A stretch of DNA of 64,000 nucleotides from Cristatella mucedo (taxonomy: Eukaryota; Bryozoa; Phylactolaemata; Cristatellidae), in the NCBI GenBank assembly GCA_009760855.2, contig WPIO01000154.1, forward strand, positions 551,001 to 615,000, given 5' to 3'. How positions within the stretch are numbered: position 1 is the stretch's first letter; each line of letters begins with the position of its first letter. A program made the translations under genes and the position numbers. This document shows, piece by piece, positions 12,687-23,200 of this stretch. The notes under the pieces were generated by a model. That model did no database searches. It saw only the letters and a list, made by a program, of their open reading frames with translations, and was not told the DNA's origin.

Positions 12687-12697
12687 TTCCCGCCAAA
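12687..12697 (-). promoter_or_regulatory. E2F-type consensus site, copy 1
   Basis: The minus strand reads TTTGGCGGGAA, an exact match to the classical E2F/DP site. It lies in a locally GC-richer stretch (12.5-13.4 kb). Function is inferred from the motif only. Confidence 0.35.
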
Positions 12698-12700
12698 CCC

Positions 12701-13427
12701 CGCCGTACTCCGGTCACGCTGCCGCTCGCCATGCCGCCGAGCTAGGGTAAGACGAGCAGCCATCAGGTTAAACATCTTCATAACGCATGCGCCAATAACA
12801 ACAGAGCAACTAAACAAGTCTACAGGGAGGGTCCTATACACAGTACACTACGCGGGCGCAAGACGACGCAGCAAGCGCGAACAAACGTGTTAGTTGGGGT
12901 CAGTCGGCTCCCGCAGTCCTGTCGTTGTACCGACTCCGAGTCCAACAGTACGAGCGTACGCCGTCCAAAACCCGGCTGGCTGAGTAACTGCTGGTTAGTC
13001 CGAGTCGACAACTACCACAGTCGTAAGCTTCCACCGAAATACGCCAACACACGGGGGGGGGGTCACGAACACACTACACGGGGGGAACGCGGTATAAACA
13101 AGTCAACAACGAGCGAGCTATCCAGCTCCGCTCGGGCCTTGGGTACTCGTTCCCTTGCGTGCGTGGCAGCATCGCCGGAGCACGCCTGCACGAATCCAGG
13201 TGCTTAACTCGGCGAGACCGGGAGCCTCCAACACCACGACTTACTTGGCCAACTTCCCGTACCCAAGAGCCCCGGTGACCTCTTGTCATCACACATCCGG
13301 CAATGCACAGGTCTGACCCCGGCCTAGCCGGTGACCCTAACCCTCACTATAGCCGTCCGGTCCCAGCCAACCGAACCCAGCCTGGGTACAAAAGTAGGCT
13401 GCTAGCCGAAATGGTAATTCCCGCCAA
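12701..13427. other. GC-richer stretch between two E2F-type sites
   Basis: Moderately GC/CpG-rich compared with its surroundings. Open frames on both strands (up to 106 codons) have no recognisable domain. It could hold a promoter or untranslated exon, but no start codon with a good donor stands out. Confidence 0.3.
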
Positions 13428-13438
13428 ATCTGTCACGT
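13428..13438 (-). promoter_or_regulatory. E2F-type consensus site, copy 2
   Basis: Second exact TTTGGCGGGAA on the minus strand. It shares 14 identical bases (TAATTCCCGCCAAA on plus) with the copy at 12684-12697. Confidence 0.35.
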
Positions 13439-13519
13439 GTGTTGGTGTGCTCTGACTTGCCACCGCTGCTAGATGCCGTTTAGCATGCAAGTCACTTAAT
13501 ATTCAAAATGTATATGTAT

Positions 13520-13690
13520 TTACAATTCATTTATATAGCGCTTTAAGAGAACTCAAACTCTATTCGCGCGCTTCACATATCCCACGGGGCTTGAACGGAA
13601 CCTCGAATGCACCTCGGTCAGACCTTGATAGGAGGCGAGCACCTTAACCAAACCATCGATTGGACCAAACCAGCGATGAATGGCGGAGCC
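13520..13690 (-). mobile_element. SINE-2 copy
   Basis: Minus-strand copy. The tail side (tatatagcgctttaagagaactcaa...) comes first on the plus strand, then cacatatcccacggggcttgaacgg (box B region), then ggcgagcacc...aaaccat. Confidence 0.7.
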
Positions 13691-14225
13691 TCCACATGCG
13701 CGTTATGGTTAAGATGAAGACTGTATTGCACGCAGACGGCGAAGGCGGGAGAGAGAGTACACATACTGGTGCTGTAGCCCTCTGATATGCTGCTACAGAG
13801 CGAGAGTGAAGAGAGAGATAGAGTGTAGATAGCGTTCACTCAGGCTGGTGGATAAGAAAACATTAGGTCGCTACAGCCCTTGTAGGGTCACACGACCCGC
13901 CTGGTCCTTTGCAATCAAATCTCCTTTAGTCAGCGGATGCGGCCAGAGTGGTGTGGGTCACGCACTCACGTGCAGCGCGCCCATTAGTCGACCAGAGTGG
14001 TGTGAGTCCGGCGGGCGGGGGGGGGGGGGGGACAACATTTGGCTATGCCGCGTACACCTCGCTACCCGAATATAATCGTTTTGCCCATAAGTTTTCCACT
14101 TTCTTCATGTAAAAAATTGCAAATATTCGTGCCACCCTTTATAACGCCCTCTCAGACTAAGGCAATGGATGAGTTCAAACCTGTGGCCTTTCTTGGGAAA
14201 TTTTCCGAGGTTTCTGCATACCGCG
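13691..14225. other. No recognised gene; G-run
   Basis: Holds a run of 15 G at 14017-14031 and an imperfect direct repeat of ccagagtggtgtg(g/a)gtc about 50 bases apart (near 13943 and 13992). No gene recognised. Confidence 0.4.
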
Positions 14226-14404
14226 TGGCTGCCTTAATAAAATCCTGTAAAACGAGCTTATCCATTGAAGACCCTACACAATCCTCTCCGTGATATTCAC
14301 AGGCGGACTAACTGGTCCAGCAATAACTCGGGCTGTTATTGTTTATTTGGATTTATCGAGTCTTTCAACTTGGCCATTATTCAATCGATACTCAAAAAGC
14401 CTAG
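14226..14404 (+). mobile_element. LINE fragment, region just before the RT core
   Basis: In shifting frames it reads GGLTGPAITRAVI...SILKKPRLD. This fits the segment before the fingers of CR1/L2-like reverse transcriptases (usually ...ITKIVN...VTPLLKKP.LD). Broken by frameshifts. Confidence 0.55.
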
Positions 14405-14580
14405 ATTGGACTGTGGGATAAATAGATGCGTTTTCATTTTCTTTTTAAATGTGGTCAAGCTAGATGTCGTGACACAAGTAGGGAGTGAGTTCCAGGCTTT
14501 GGGAGCATACGAACTAAAGGCTAGATCTCCATAAGATTTGAGGTTCGTACGAGGTATAGGTAAACTATTAGATTCTCCGT
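14405..14580 (-). mobile_element. LINE-A C-terminal fragment
   Basis: Minus-strand frame gives [21 protein letters not shown] and [20 protein letters not shown], the LINE-A C-terminal block. It abuts the opposite-strand LINE fragment directly. Confidence 0.8.
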
Positions 14581-14764
14581 TCTTCGTCTTTTGGCAAATA
14601 CTATCGTAAGGTTTGTTGTGAGAAGCATGCAAAAGACGACGAAGAATGCATTTTCAGGAACATTTAAATTTAAGATTCAAGTGACATAATACCACTGAAA
14701 GTGCTCTCTTCTATGTGAGGCCCTGGGTCTTAAACTAAGGGGTAAGTTACTCACACTTATAAAT

Positions 14765-14862
14765 ATATATATTATATATTTCATTTGTATAACGCCCCAA
14801 GATAACTTAATCTATTCAGGTGCTTCACATGTGCTACGGGGCTCGAGCCTACGAACTAGGTT
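14765..14862 (-). mobile_element. SINE-2 3' half
   Basis: Minus-strand tail and body: tcatttgtataacgcccca, cttaatctattcaggtgcttcacatgtgctacggggctcgagcc. It runs straight into SINE-1 sequence on the plus strand. Confidence 0.65.
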
Positions 14863-14970
14863 GTGAGTTCGAATCCTGCAGCAGCCAATTCTGTATTACC
14901 AATTACAAGCATGCTAATAGCCACGAAGGCTCGTCGGACACTATGTAAATGAGGCTGTATAATCAGCTAG
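14863..14970 (+). mobile_element. SINE-1 3' part
   Basis: Starts at the box B sequence (gttgtgagttcgaatcctgcag) and continues with the SINE-1 body to ggctgtataatcagctagcc. The box A half is replaced by the inverted SINE-2 fragment. Confidence 0.75.
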
Positions 14971-15184
14971 CCCTTTGTACAAACATCCTAAGCAGCAGGT
15001 CTGTGGATCTGCAAGATCTGGATTGCAAGTCAAAGAGTTGGGTGCCATACAAATATCTCGAGGTTGATGGGGAGCAGTGCATGTTAATAGTTGCATTGAA
15101 TGATTGCTAACTACTAACTAGTTCGGTTACTTAGTTTTTGAGCTTTATACTGGCGCCACAGCACACAAGCAGAGGTCTAGATTA

Positions 15185-15258
15185 AATGTAAAGCACCTAG
15201 AAAGAGATCGAGTTCCCTGAGGGCGCTTTATCAAGAGCATTACTATTGCTATTATTAA
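15185..15258 (+). mobile_element. LINE-A 3' tail only
   Basis: Matches the conserved LINE-A end: taaagcacctagaaagagatcgagttccctgagggcgctttatcaag, followed by a degenerate ATT tail. Upstream of it the LINE is not recognisable. Confidence 0.8.
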
Positions 15259-17119
15259 ATGTTAGATATAGCGGAACAAAGCTAGTTGTGTCTTTTCAAA
15301 GTACGAGTTTCAGCACCTCGGCTGACCTTTGCTCTTCTTGGCAAGCAAACATAAGACTAGCTTCTAGCAGACATGCACTCATTAAAGATTTATAATCGCT
15401 GACGTCAAAATCAGGATGTTGATGTGTACGTAAATACTGCTACAGCTGAGCAACGTCAGGTGGACGACTGCATGTCTACATTCCACTGCTATCGCCAGGT
15501 ATTTGTCAATTAATACTGGCAATCGGTAAGGAATAGCTTATAGGCTGCAGCAATCCGAGTGAAAGACTCCAGAGCATTTTGCTGTTAAGTAAATGGTTGC
15601 TCGTCTTTGTTCAATTTTATCAATGCAATCTTATTTTAAAAAACCGATTGATAAAACGCAATACGAAGCACGGCCATTGCATTGACTGAAACTCGTTCGT
15701 CACTGACAAACAACTTAGCTAGTTACATGCCTCTTGGTCGTGAGAAGTCAAAAATTGCCAAAAAAGGGGTTTCCGAAAGAGTATGACTGCTTGTGCGATT
15801 GCAGTGACCCATTTTATTGCCAGCGAATAGGCCGACATATGCACAATACTGCCGGAATAGGAAACATAATAAAATTTGTACAAACCGATATACTGACCAT
15901 GAGCACTGCACAAGGGAATGAATTCACTCGCGTGTCGTCTTCTCACCGGCAGCAGAAAATCCACAACCGATGACTAGACGGTGCTCTGCCCACTTGGCCG
16001 CAGGCAAGTGAAAGAGAGACCCTAAATCGCTATTTGCAAGAGACTATGCAAGAGATAAGCCTGAAAGCCGGCGAAAGCTACTAACAAGGTGACCGGCTAA
16101 TTTGCCACGTTGGTCAGTGCCGACTACTGCTGTCGTATTAACTGAAGCAGCAAAGCAGCACCAGTAGTCGTAGGCCTACAGGGTCGATTGACGACAACAG
16201 GTAACAGCAGCCTTGCATTGTAGACCCCAGCGTTGCTGTATGCTCAATATGAGTAGAAATTGGCTAGTTGTGACTCCATCGTGCTCGGCCCAACGTGCTG
16301 AGTCTGACGCTATCTCCAATAACTTCCCGACACGTATGAACATGAAGAAAGCAGCTCTTCACATGCAATGCAAAGAAACTCTAAATAATGAATGTGTGCC
16401 TTGTCTTCTTACAAGCTCCAGATTCCACGTGACATTTATGAAGCTGTGAGGTCTTCCAATACAGATATTCTCTTGAGCTTTCTTGAGGATTCCCTTTCTT
16501 TGTAGTACGGCTGTTTAGGTTTGTAGGTGGATGTTCAGAGCCCACTTTCTACCTTGATCAATCTTGTCACCGATCCCCACTCTGGCTATATTCAGGTTTG
16601 TCTTGTCTTGAATCGGCTCTGCCTAGTAACAGGTCTGTTGCCCGGCATTATGGTTGAGATCACCACCAGGAATCTTTCCAAAGTAACCTTCGCCTGTATC
16701 AGGGCTGAGAATAAGACAACTCGGTGTTCCAACCCGAGAGTGACGCTCCAAAAAATAGATACATGACTGCTGTGTAGATACAAGACGAAATTACAGTTCT
16801 GGCACCGGTGGCAATCAGTTGAGGAACGAATCAAACCTGTAATACACGACATGCCACCTGAGGAAGACCACTTAACTGAGATGGGAGGTGCTGCCCAAGA
16901 ACAACCTCTGCAGACAACCCCTGAGCCGAGATGACGATGTGGATAGCTATAAAGCTATGCCACAGCCGGTTTGGAAGAAAAATCGGATTATCTTCACCGT
17001 CACTGCAACTGGACGGATAAGAAGCACGGACATGACGAGGCCAAAGGAAAGTAGGTAGACTACAGCAGTTGTGCTGCGACTACTGCTGCATTGGGTTTCA
17101 TTCGACATCTTTCAGGTTG
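15259..17119. other. 3' flank of the LENG8-like gene
   Basis: Unassigned DNA beyond the stop codon of the minus-strand LENG8-like gene, so its proximal part should hold that gene's 3' UTR. I did not see a clear minus-strand AATAAA close to the stop. The first AATAAA I noticed on that strand lies near 15.8 kb. Short open frames here are unrecognised. Confidence 0.35.
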
Positions 17120-17273
17120 CTACCCGAGCTTCGGCTGTGTGTCCTTGCAGTCGACCTTCGTCTGACCATCCGTCAATACAGCACCAATCTCGGCCAGAAA
17201 CTTGAGGCAGTCCTCACCATTGGCAAAAGCAAGTTCCCTCTGGATAAACTGCACGCTCAGCGCAGGTCGAAAT
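17120..17273 (-). CDS. LENG8: LENG8-like, last coding exon (14)
   Basis: Acceptor GCACTAG|ATTTCGACC; codes residues 760-810 ([20 protein letters not shown] ... DTQPKLG) and ends at TAG (17120-17122). It corresponds to the end of the SAC3/GANP domain; human LENG8 ends at about the same point. Confidence 0.92.
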
Positions 17274-20200
17274 CTAGTGCAGCACAGAAATAGGATTAGC
17301 AGAAGCACAGCACATTTCGGCAGCAGCTGAGTACCTCTAACAGAATGCATGCAGGCCTAAGGCACATACAAGCCAAGGTAAGATGCACTGCTGCAAGGCG
17401 ACATACGATTTGGTCAGTGTCTTCATACTGTTTCTTCGCTCACGGTCAATGTACCAGTCAATAAGGTAGCCCGACATACGAGGAGCACTTGCATACAGCC
17501 GGAAGAACCTATGGTAATTGCCGAGTGACCAAGCAGACCTGACGCTTAGCGCATGTGAGATACAGGCATCACCTTTTTCTTTTGATGTAAGCTGAGAAAG
17601 AACGGTGATCATATCTGCAACACAGACAAGTGCAAATCTTCACGCACAGCAAACAATCTTGAAAGTCTCTGAACAAATAACCCTTTCAAGTCATCAAAAA
17701 AGCGTAACATGTAAAGCAGCACATTCAAAATACAGAACCTCCGCAGGCCGACTTGCTTAGATAAGGATAGCCCTGCAAAATTATTTTATACTTTGGTGAC
17801 ATCTTTTGGCCAAACTATGTAACTGTCTTTGCAGGTTTACTCCCAGTCCAACAAGACACGTGCAGATAGTTACAATTCGACAGGACTCGCCAGTCGCTGA
17901 CGTCACAACTGCCACTATACCACTACAGGTGTGCATATCCGGTCTGCACTGGCTTCCCCGTCAAGCAGCACATTGACTCGTAGGTCCTGTTATTTCAAGG
18001 CGGCTTCAAAGTCTTATTGCCAACTTTTAGGCTGTTCGTTTTCTTGTTCTGGCCTACTTATCTATGTGTTCACAGGCTTCCATTAGTAAAAGCTGCTCTC
18101 CTCACTAGTGTCGTTTGGTAGTGCTTCTTACTGACCTCAAATCCTTAGCAAACTATGCCGTAGTTTAAATGCATCTTAAGTCGCAAACTCGCGACTGACT
18201 ACCATCACTATATACCTTGCTTGACATCAAAGCAAAGCTTAAAGCCCAGATTGTACACATCATCTGTGTCCACGCGAGTAATCCTGCATGTGCTTACGTG
18301 TGCTGCAATTGAACATATTACAATCAAAAATAAGATATCGAGTTGGCTTTCTCGAATTTGTGAACAGCCTAGTTATGATTCTCATGCTCAGTCGTGTCTT
18401 GATACTGCATAACACACCGGGCACCACCACCTTACATGGTTATAATCAAGCAAACAGCAATTGCGGTTCATTAGGTAGCTTAGCCTACTACCCTAAGAAC
18501 AGAACTTAAAAAGAATGAATTAGATAGAAAATTACCTCGCGTATTCCTTGTAAATATGTAGTAAAGGATCCTGTAGGCAGTAAACTCACAGCAGTTTCCA
18601 GGGTATCCCTCGCTGTACAGGGCCTTCAACTGGGTTTGACATTGGTTGAACTCTTCATGGTCTCCCTGTAGAAGTAACAATTTGTGTTCAAGTGGCAGCA
18701 GCTGTCTTATCTAGTTATGTATGTCAGCATGAGCAGAACCATCATATGCATATCATTTGATCCTGCAACTCGGCGCAAACTCTCGACTTTAGAAAATACG
18801 TACCACTTCGAGTGCCACTCGTGCATGGCTCTCATAGACCGAGACCGTGAAGTCGGTCCTTAGGCACTGAACCTGAAAAGCAAAACGTTGCACTTAATGG
18901 AAGAAATCTTTCTGCTTGAATGGTATTAAACGTATCAAAAAGATGGCTCTATACACACTAACAACTGACAGTAATAAACATGTGGGGTGACGTAGGTCTG
19001 ACAACAATATCATTACTTCAGTTTGTTTAGGACCCACAAAATAACCAATGTAATGTAATGTAATGTATCTCCGTCAGTAACTCCACAAAGTCATTAAGAC
19101 CATGTGGGTGTTACGCAGGAGAGTTTTGTATAGCGCACTCACAGCCTAAGCGGCTTTCGGCACGCATTTGGTAGCCAACAGACTTCGTCTCACGCAACAA
19201 AGAGAAAGTGGGAAGCATAGCAGAGTTAGGAGAGCAGTTAAGGTAGTGAGTAGCATAGAAGTAGCAGTTCAGGACCGCTGAAAAAGATGTGCCATAGTCG
19301 GCAGTTGGAGAGTAGATGTCGTTGCGTAACAAACCCCAAGATATATATTCATATAAAACAGAAGCACCTCAATTGACAAGACGATCACATGGGTAACATG
19401 CATGTTCTAGCAACAAGGTACAGTAACCACATCCGGCATAAAATACTTGTCGACTAACTACACGAAAAGCAGAATGCGAAGCATTGAGAATGTAGCAACC
19501 AGTGGTGGATTCCTTATCAGTACCTGGAAAGTATGAATATATTTATCTACTAAAATATGTCTTCGAATATACAGACTGCTGTCACCTATATGGTGGTAGC
19601 CTGGTTGGGAATTTGCTACTGCCCCATATGAGGTGCCCGATGAGGCACATTGGTACCTAGGAGGCGAACACAGGATAAGTGAAATGGCTCTATGGGCAAT
19701 GGCTCTAATGGGCATGCCTCTAGCAGCCTAGTAGGGCTGGAATTTTCACAAGTCTCACGGGGGGGGGGGGGGGGGAGGTTGACAATTGAGTACTGCCTCC
19801 ACACAAAGGCACGATACTTGGTAGAAATGCACTTTTCACTGACACCACACCGGATTTGAGAGGCATCAATATTCATGTGAAGTTAAAAGCCCACTGAGGT
19901 AAAGCACAGCTTGAAAGGGAGCTCAGCTTTACAGGTGTCAGTGTTGGTAGGCACGAGACACAAGAAATACTTGCCGTGAGGTCTTGCCGAATAGATTTGA
20001 ACTGCTCACAGGTCCAACGATAGTCCCGTTTCTCTATCCACTTTGCTTTTACGTTGTCCAGCGACTTGCGCAGAACTTCTAGCGGCCTAACAGTCGAAGG
20101 AGCCGGTGCCTACAGCAATCAGTCACGGCATGAGCCTCACATACAACAATAATGTGGGTAAAACTTCCGATTAACAAGAGTTTTAACAACAAAGGGAATA

Positions 20201-23200
20201 GGCAATAGCACATTGGATGAAACAAAAATAGTATATCTAAGGCACACACACTACAACTACACCTTCCACATACTCAGAATACCGCAACGACATAGGGCGT
20301 ACTGATATAAAATTGCCACTGCCCAAAAGCACTAGCACACAACTGCTGTTCTGTCACAAATTTTCACATGCATAAAACGGTCTAACAGCAGGAACAAGGC
20401 AACCCCCCAAACAATTTACAACAGGGTCAATCCCAAACCAGAACACTTGAACGGGCTTCACAAATGCAGGCCGAGCATTTTATTAATAATACTAGCTGAT
20501 TTAACAGCCTCCTTTTGTATAGCAGCAGAAGAGCCTTAGAGGCTTTCACTGCCACTTGCAGTGGGCCATACAATTGTCTGCTCCAGGACTCAAACTCACG
20601 ACCTGGGTCGTGAAGAGTGAGCACTTTAACTCATGGAAAATACCGATTAATGCCGAGCAAAAAAGTACGGAGAACTCCTGTTACCAATAAACAGCAGGCA
20701 TTCGATCGTGAACCACTAAATCCAAGCACTAAGTACAAATACAATATAGAGCTTTTCGCGAGGGCATTTTTATCAACTAAAGTGAAAAAAATTCCAAAAA
20801 CCATCTAGGTCACTAAAAATTCGTTTAAAATTACAGATTCTTTATTTTACAGTACCTCGAAAATACCTGAACTGCCATTTGAGGTACTCATAACATTCGC
20901 AGTAATATGAAAACTTCAGTGCAGCGGCTATGCTCATTTCCTGAGCTTGACTTATTGCCAATCGGCATGCTAAAATTCGGGCTTGTTTAGATAAAGATAC
21001 CACGTCCAAGTTAGTTCATGCATTCGTGACATCCCGTCTCGACTTCTGCAACTCACTGCTTACTGGCCTACCAGCATGTGCGATCAGGCGATTGCAGCTG
21101 GTGCAAAACTCGGTGCAAAGCTAGGCTTCTCTGTCGTGAGCACCGCAGTTGCCACATTACTCCACTTCTCACCGAACTTCACTGGCTACCAGTCAAGCAA
21201 CGGATTTACTTCAAGGTTTTGTCGCTCACTTTTAGGTCGCTTCATTCTTTGGCTCCAACCTATCTGTCAGATATACTACCCCATCAGGCCAAGCATCGTA
21301 GCACCCGCTTTTCGGAATCCAACAGTCTAGAAATACCTCATACAAACCTTAAATCCTTTGGAGACCGTGCATTTAGTTCATATGCTCCCAAAGCCTGGAA
21401 CTCCCTCCCAACCTGTGTCAAAACATCCCCTGACCTGACCACATTTAAAAGGAACCTAAAAACACATCTATTTAGGACAGCATTTAGTGGGTCCCTGTGA
21501 TTCGTCCTTGATGTGCTTATGCGTGCTGACACTGTGCATGCTGCCACTAACCACATTTGCATGCTGACCCTGTGCATGTCACCTCTAACCATATTATTCA
21601 TCACGTTTGTTTTTCAAGCATGATTTTACTTACCATTCAATTGCATTTCACTTTACAGCAAATGCAAAGCGCCTAGAGAGAGATTGAGTTCTCTGAGGGC
21701 GCTTTATCAAGTGAATTATTATTATTATGCTTAAGACCATCTGGTTGACTGCCGTTATGAAGGTGCAAAAAGGCCTTTGCACAAAATGGGACTTCACGTT
21801 GGAAGTGGTAGTTTATTGCAAATTGGTGAGACGTCGGTGAGATGAAACCTACGATCGGTATCGTCAATATCTCAAAAGACCCAGCCAACTAAATGTATCT
21901 ACATCTACAAAGACAGACTGATGATAACGAGTGAAGCTTACAATAACATTATTTCCCCGTGAGGATTCACGCTCAAAACCTCTTCTTGTCAAACACAATG
22001 CGCCTCGTAAGCAGCAGGCTAGGGCGAGAGCACACTAGACCCACGAAGACTGTCTCAAACTCGAATAGGGCAATTAGAGTAAATTTGCCAATTTTGTTAA
22101 CCGAACATGTATGCAACAAGAGACCGTTGCTGTAATGACGGTTTCAATAATAATTGCCTACGTAATAGAAAAATCAAGTGAAAAATAACAAAAGTGAAAT
22201 TTGGTGAAAGGGAGTCTAGAGCTGCTTCTGATGCATCAAGACATGACACGTATTTTAACTGCTCCAGAATGCTTCAGAACCTTGCTTAACGAGCCTTCTT
22301 GGTTTTATTTTCCAACAGGGCAATGACCCAAAACATACACAGCTAAGCACATTCCCTATTTTTTATTCTGCAACACTGTTGCATTTAGTTAACGGCCATT
22401 AATCCAATGAAGTGGCTTAGTCTACCTCCAGCCCAGAATCCCACGGTGTGCCTTGGGGTGAAGCAGACTTTAGCCTCAGAACCAGTGGGTCGTTTCCCAT
22501 CTGAACGAAGACATTATATTCTTAAGTTTGCATGCGTTTAGATAACGGTAAGACTAGATGTTGCTGAATGCTTGGTTTGCTTTTTACCCTAGAAGCTCAA
22601 AGAGGTTAAGTGCTTTCAAATTTATTTTGGCGATACAAATAACTGAACTTACAATAAAACTGCTTATCTGTTACGTAAATGCATGTGCTACAGTTCGCAT
22701 AATTATAGCTGGTTGCAATAGGTTTCTTCTTACAACCGAACTTTTTATGCATGCTGGCCATTTTCAGAAGCATTCGCTGCTACTTTTGTGCTCTAGTGTC
22801 CATGAAGCAGTGTAAGTCATCTGATGCTATTTTAAGTGATGTCCTCAAGTTAGGCATCGAAAAACCCACAGAGACACCACCATTGTATGCTTAAAGCCTC
22901 GGTTAAATTCGGGGGAAAGTTTTACTAAGGGGGCATGAAGGTGCTCTTCATTGGAAATGGCTTACTTGCTTCCAGACAAGACATGTCCATGCTCTAGTAG
23001 CAACTCCTCTCCCATTCTGACACCACTCCAATAACCACACGATACTTTCTGTGTGTCAATGAAAAGGGTTTACAACATGAAAGTGAAGTCGTCTTCATTT
23101 TTGCCAAGTCAAATACAAGTCCACCTGAGCACAACTGAGCAGCAAAGTCCACACAAAAAGTAAGCATGCAGGATAGCAAACAAAACATTGCAACAATACC

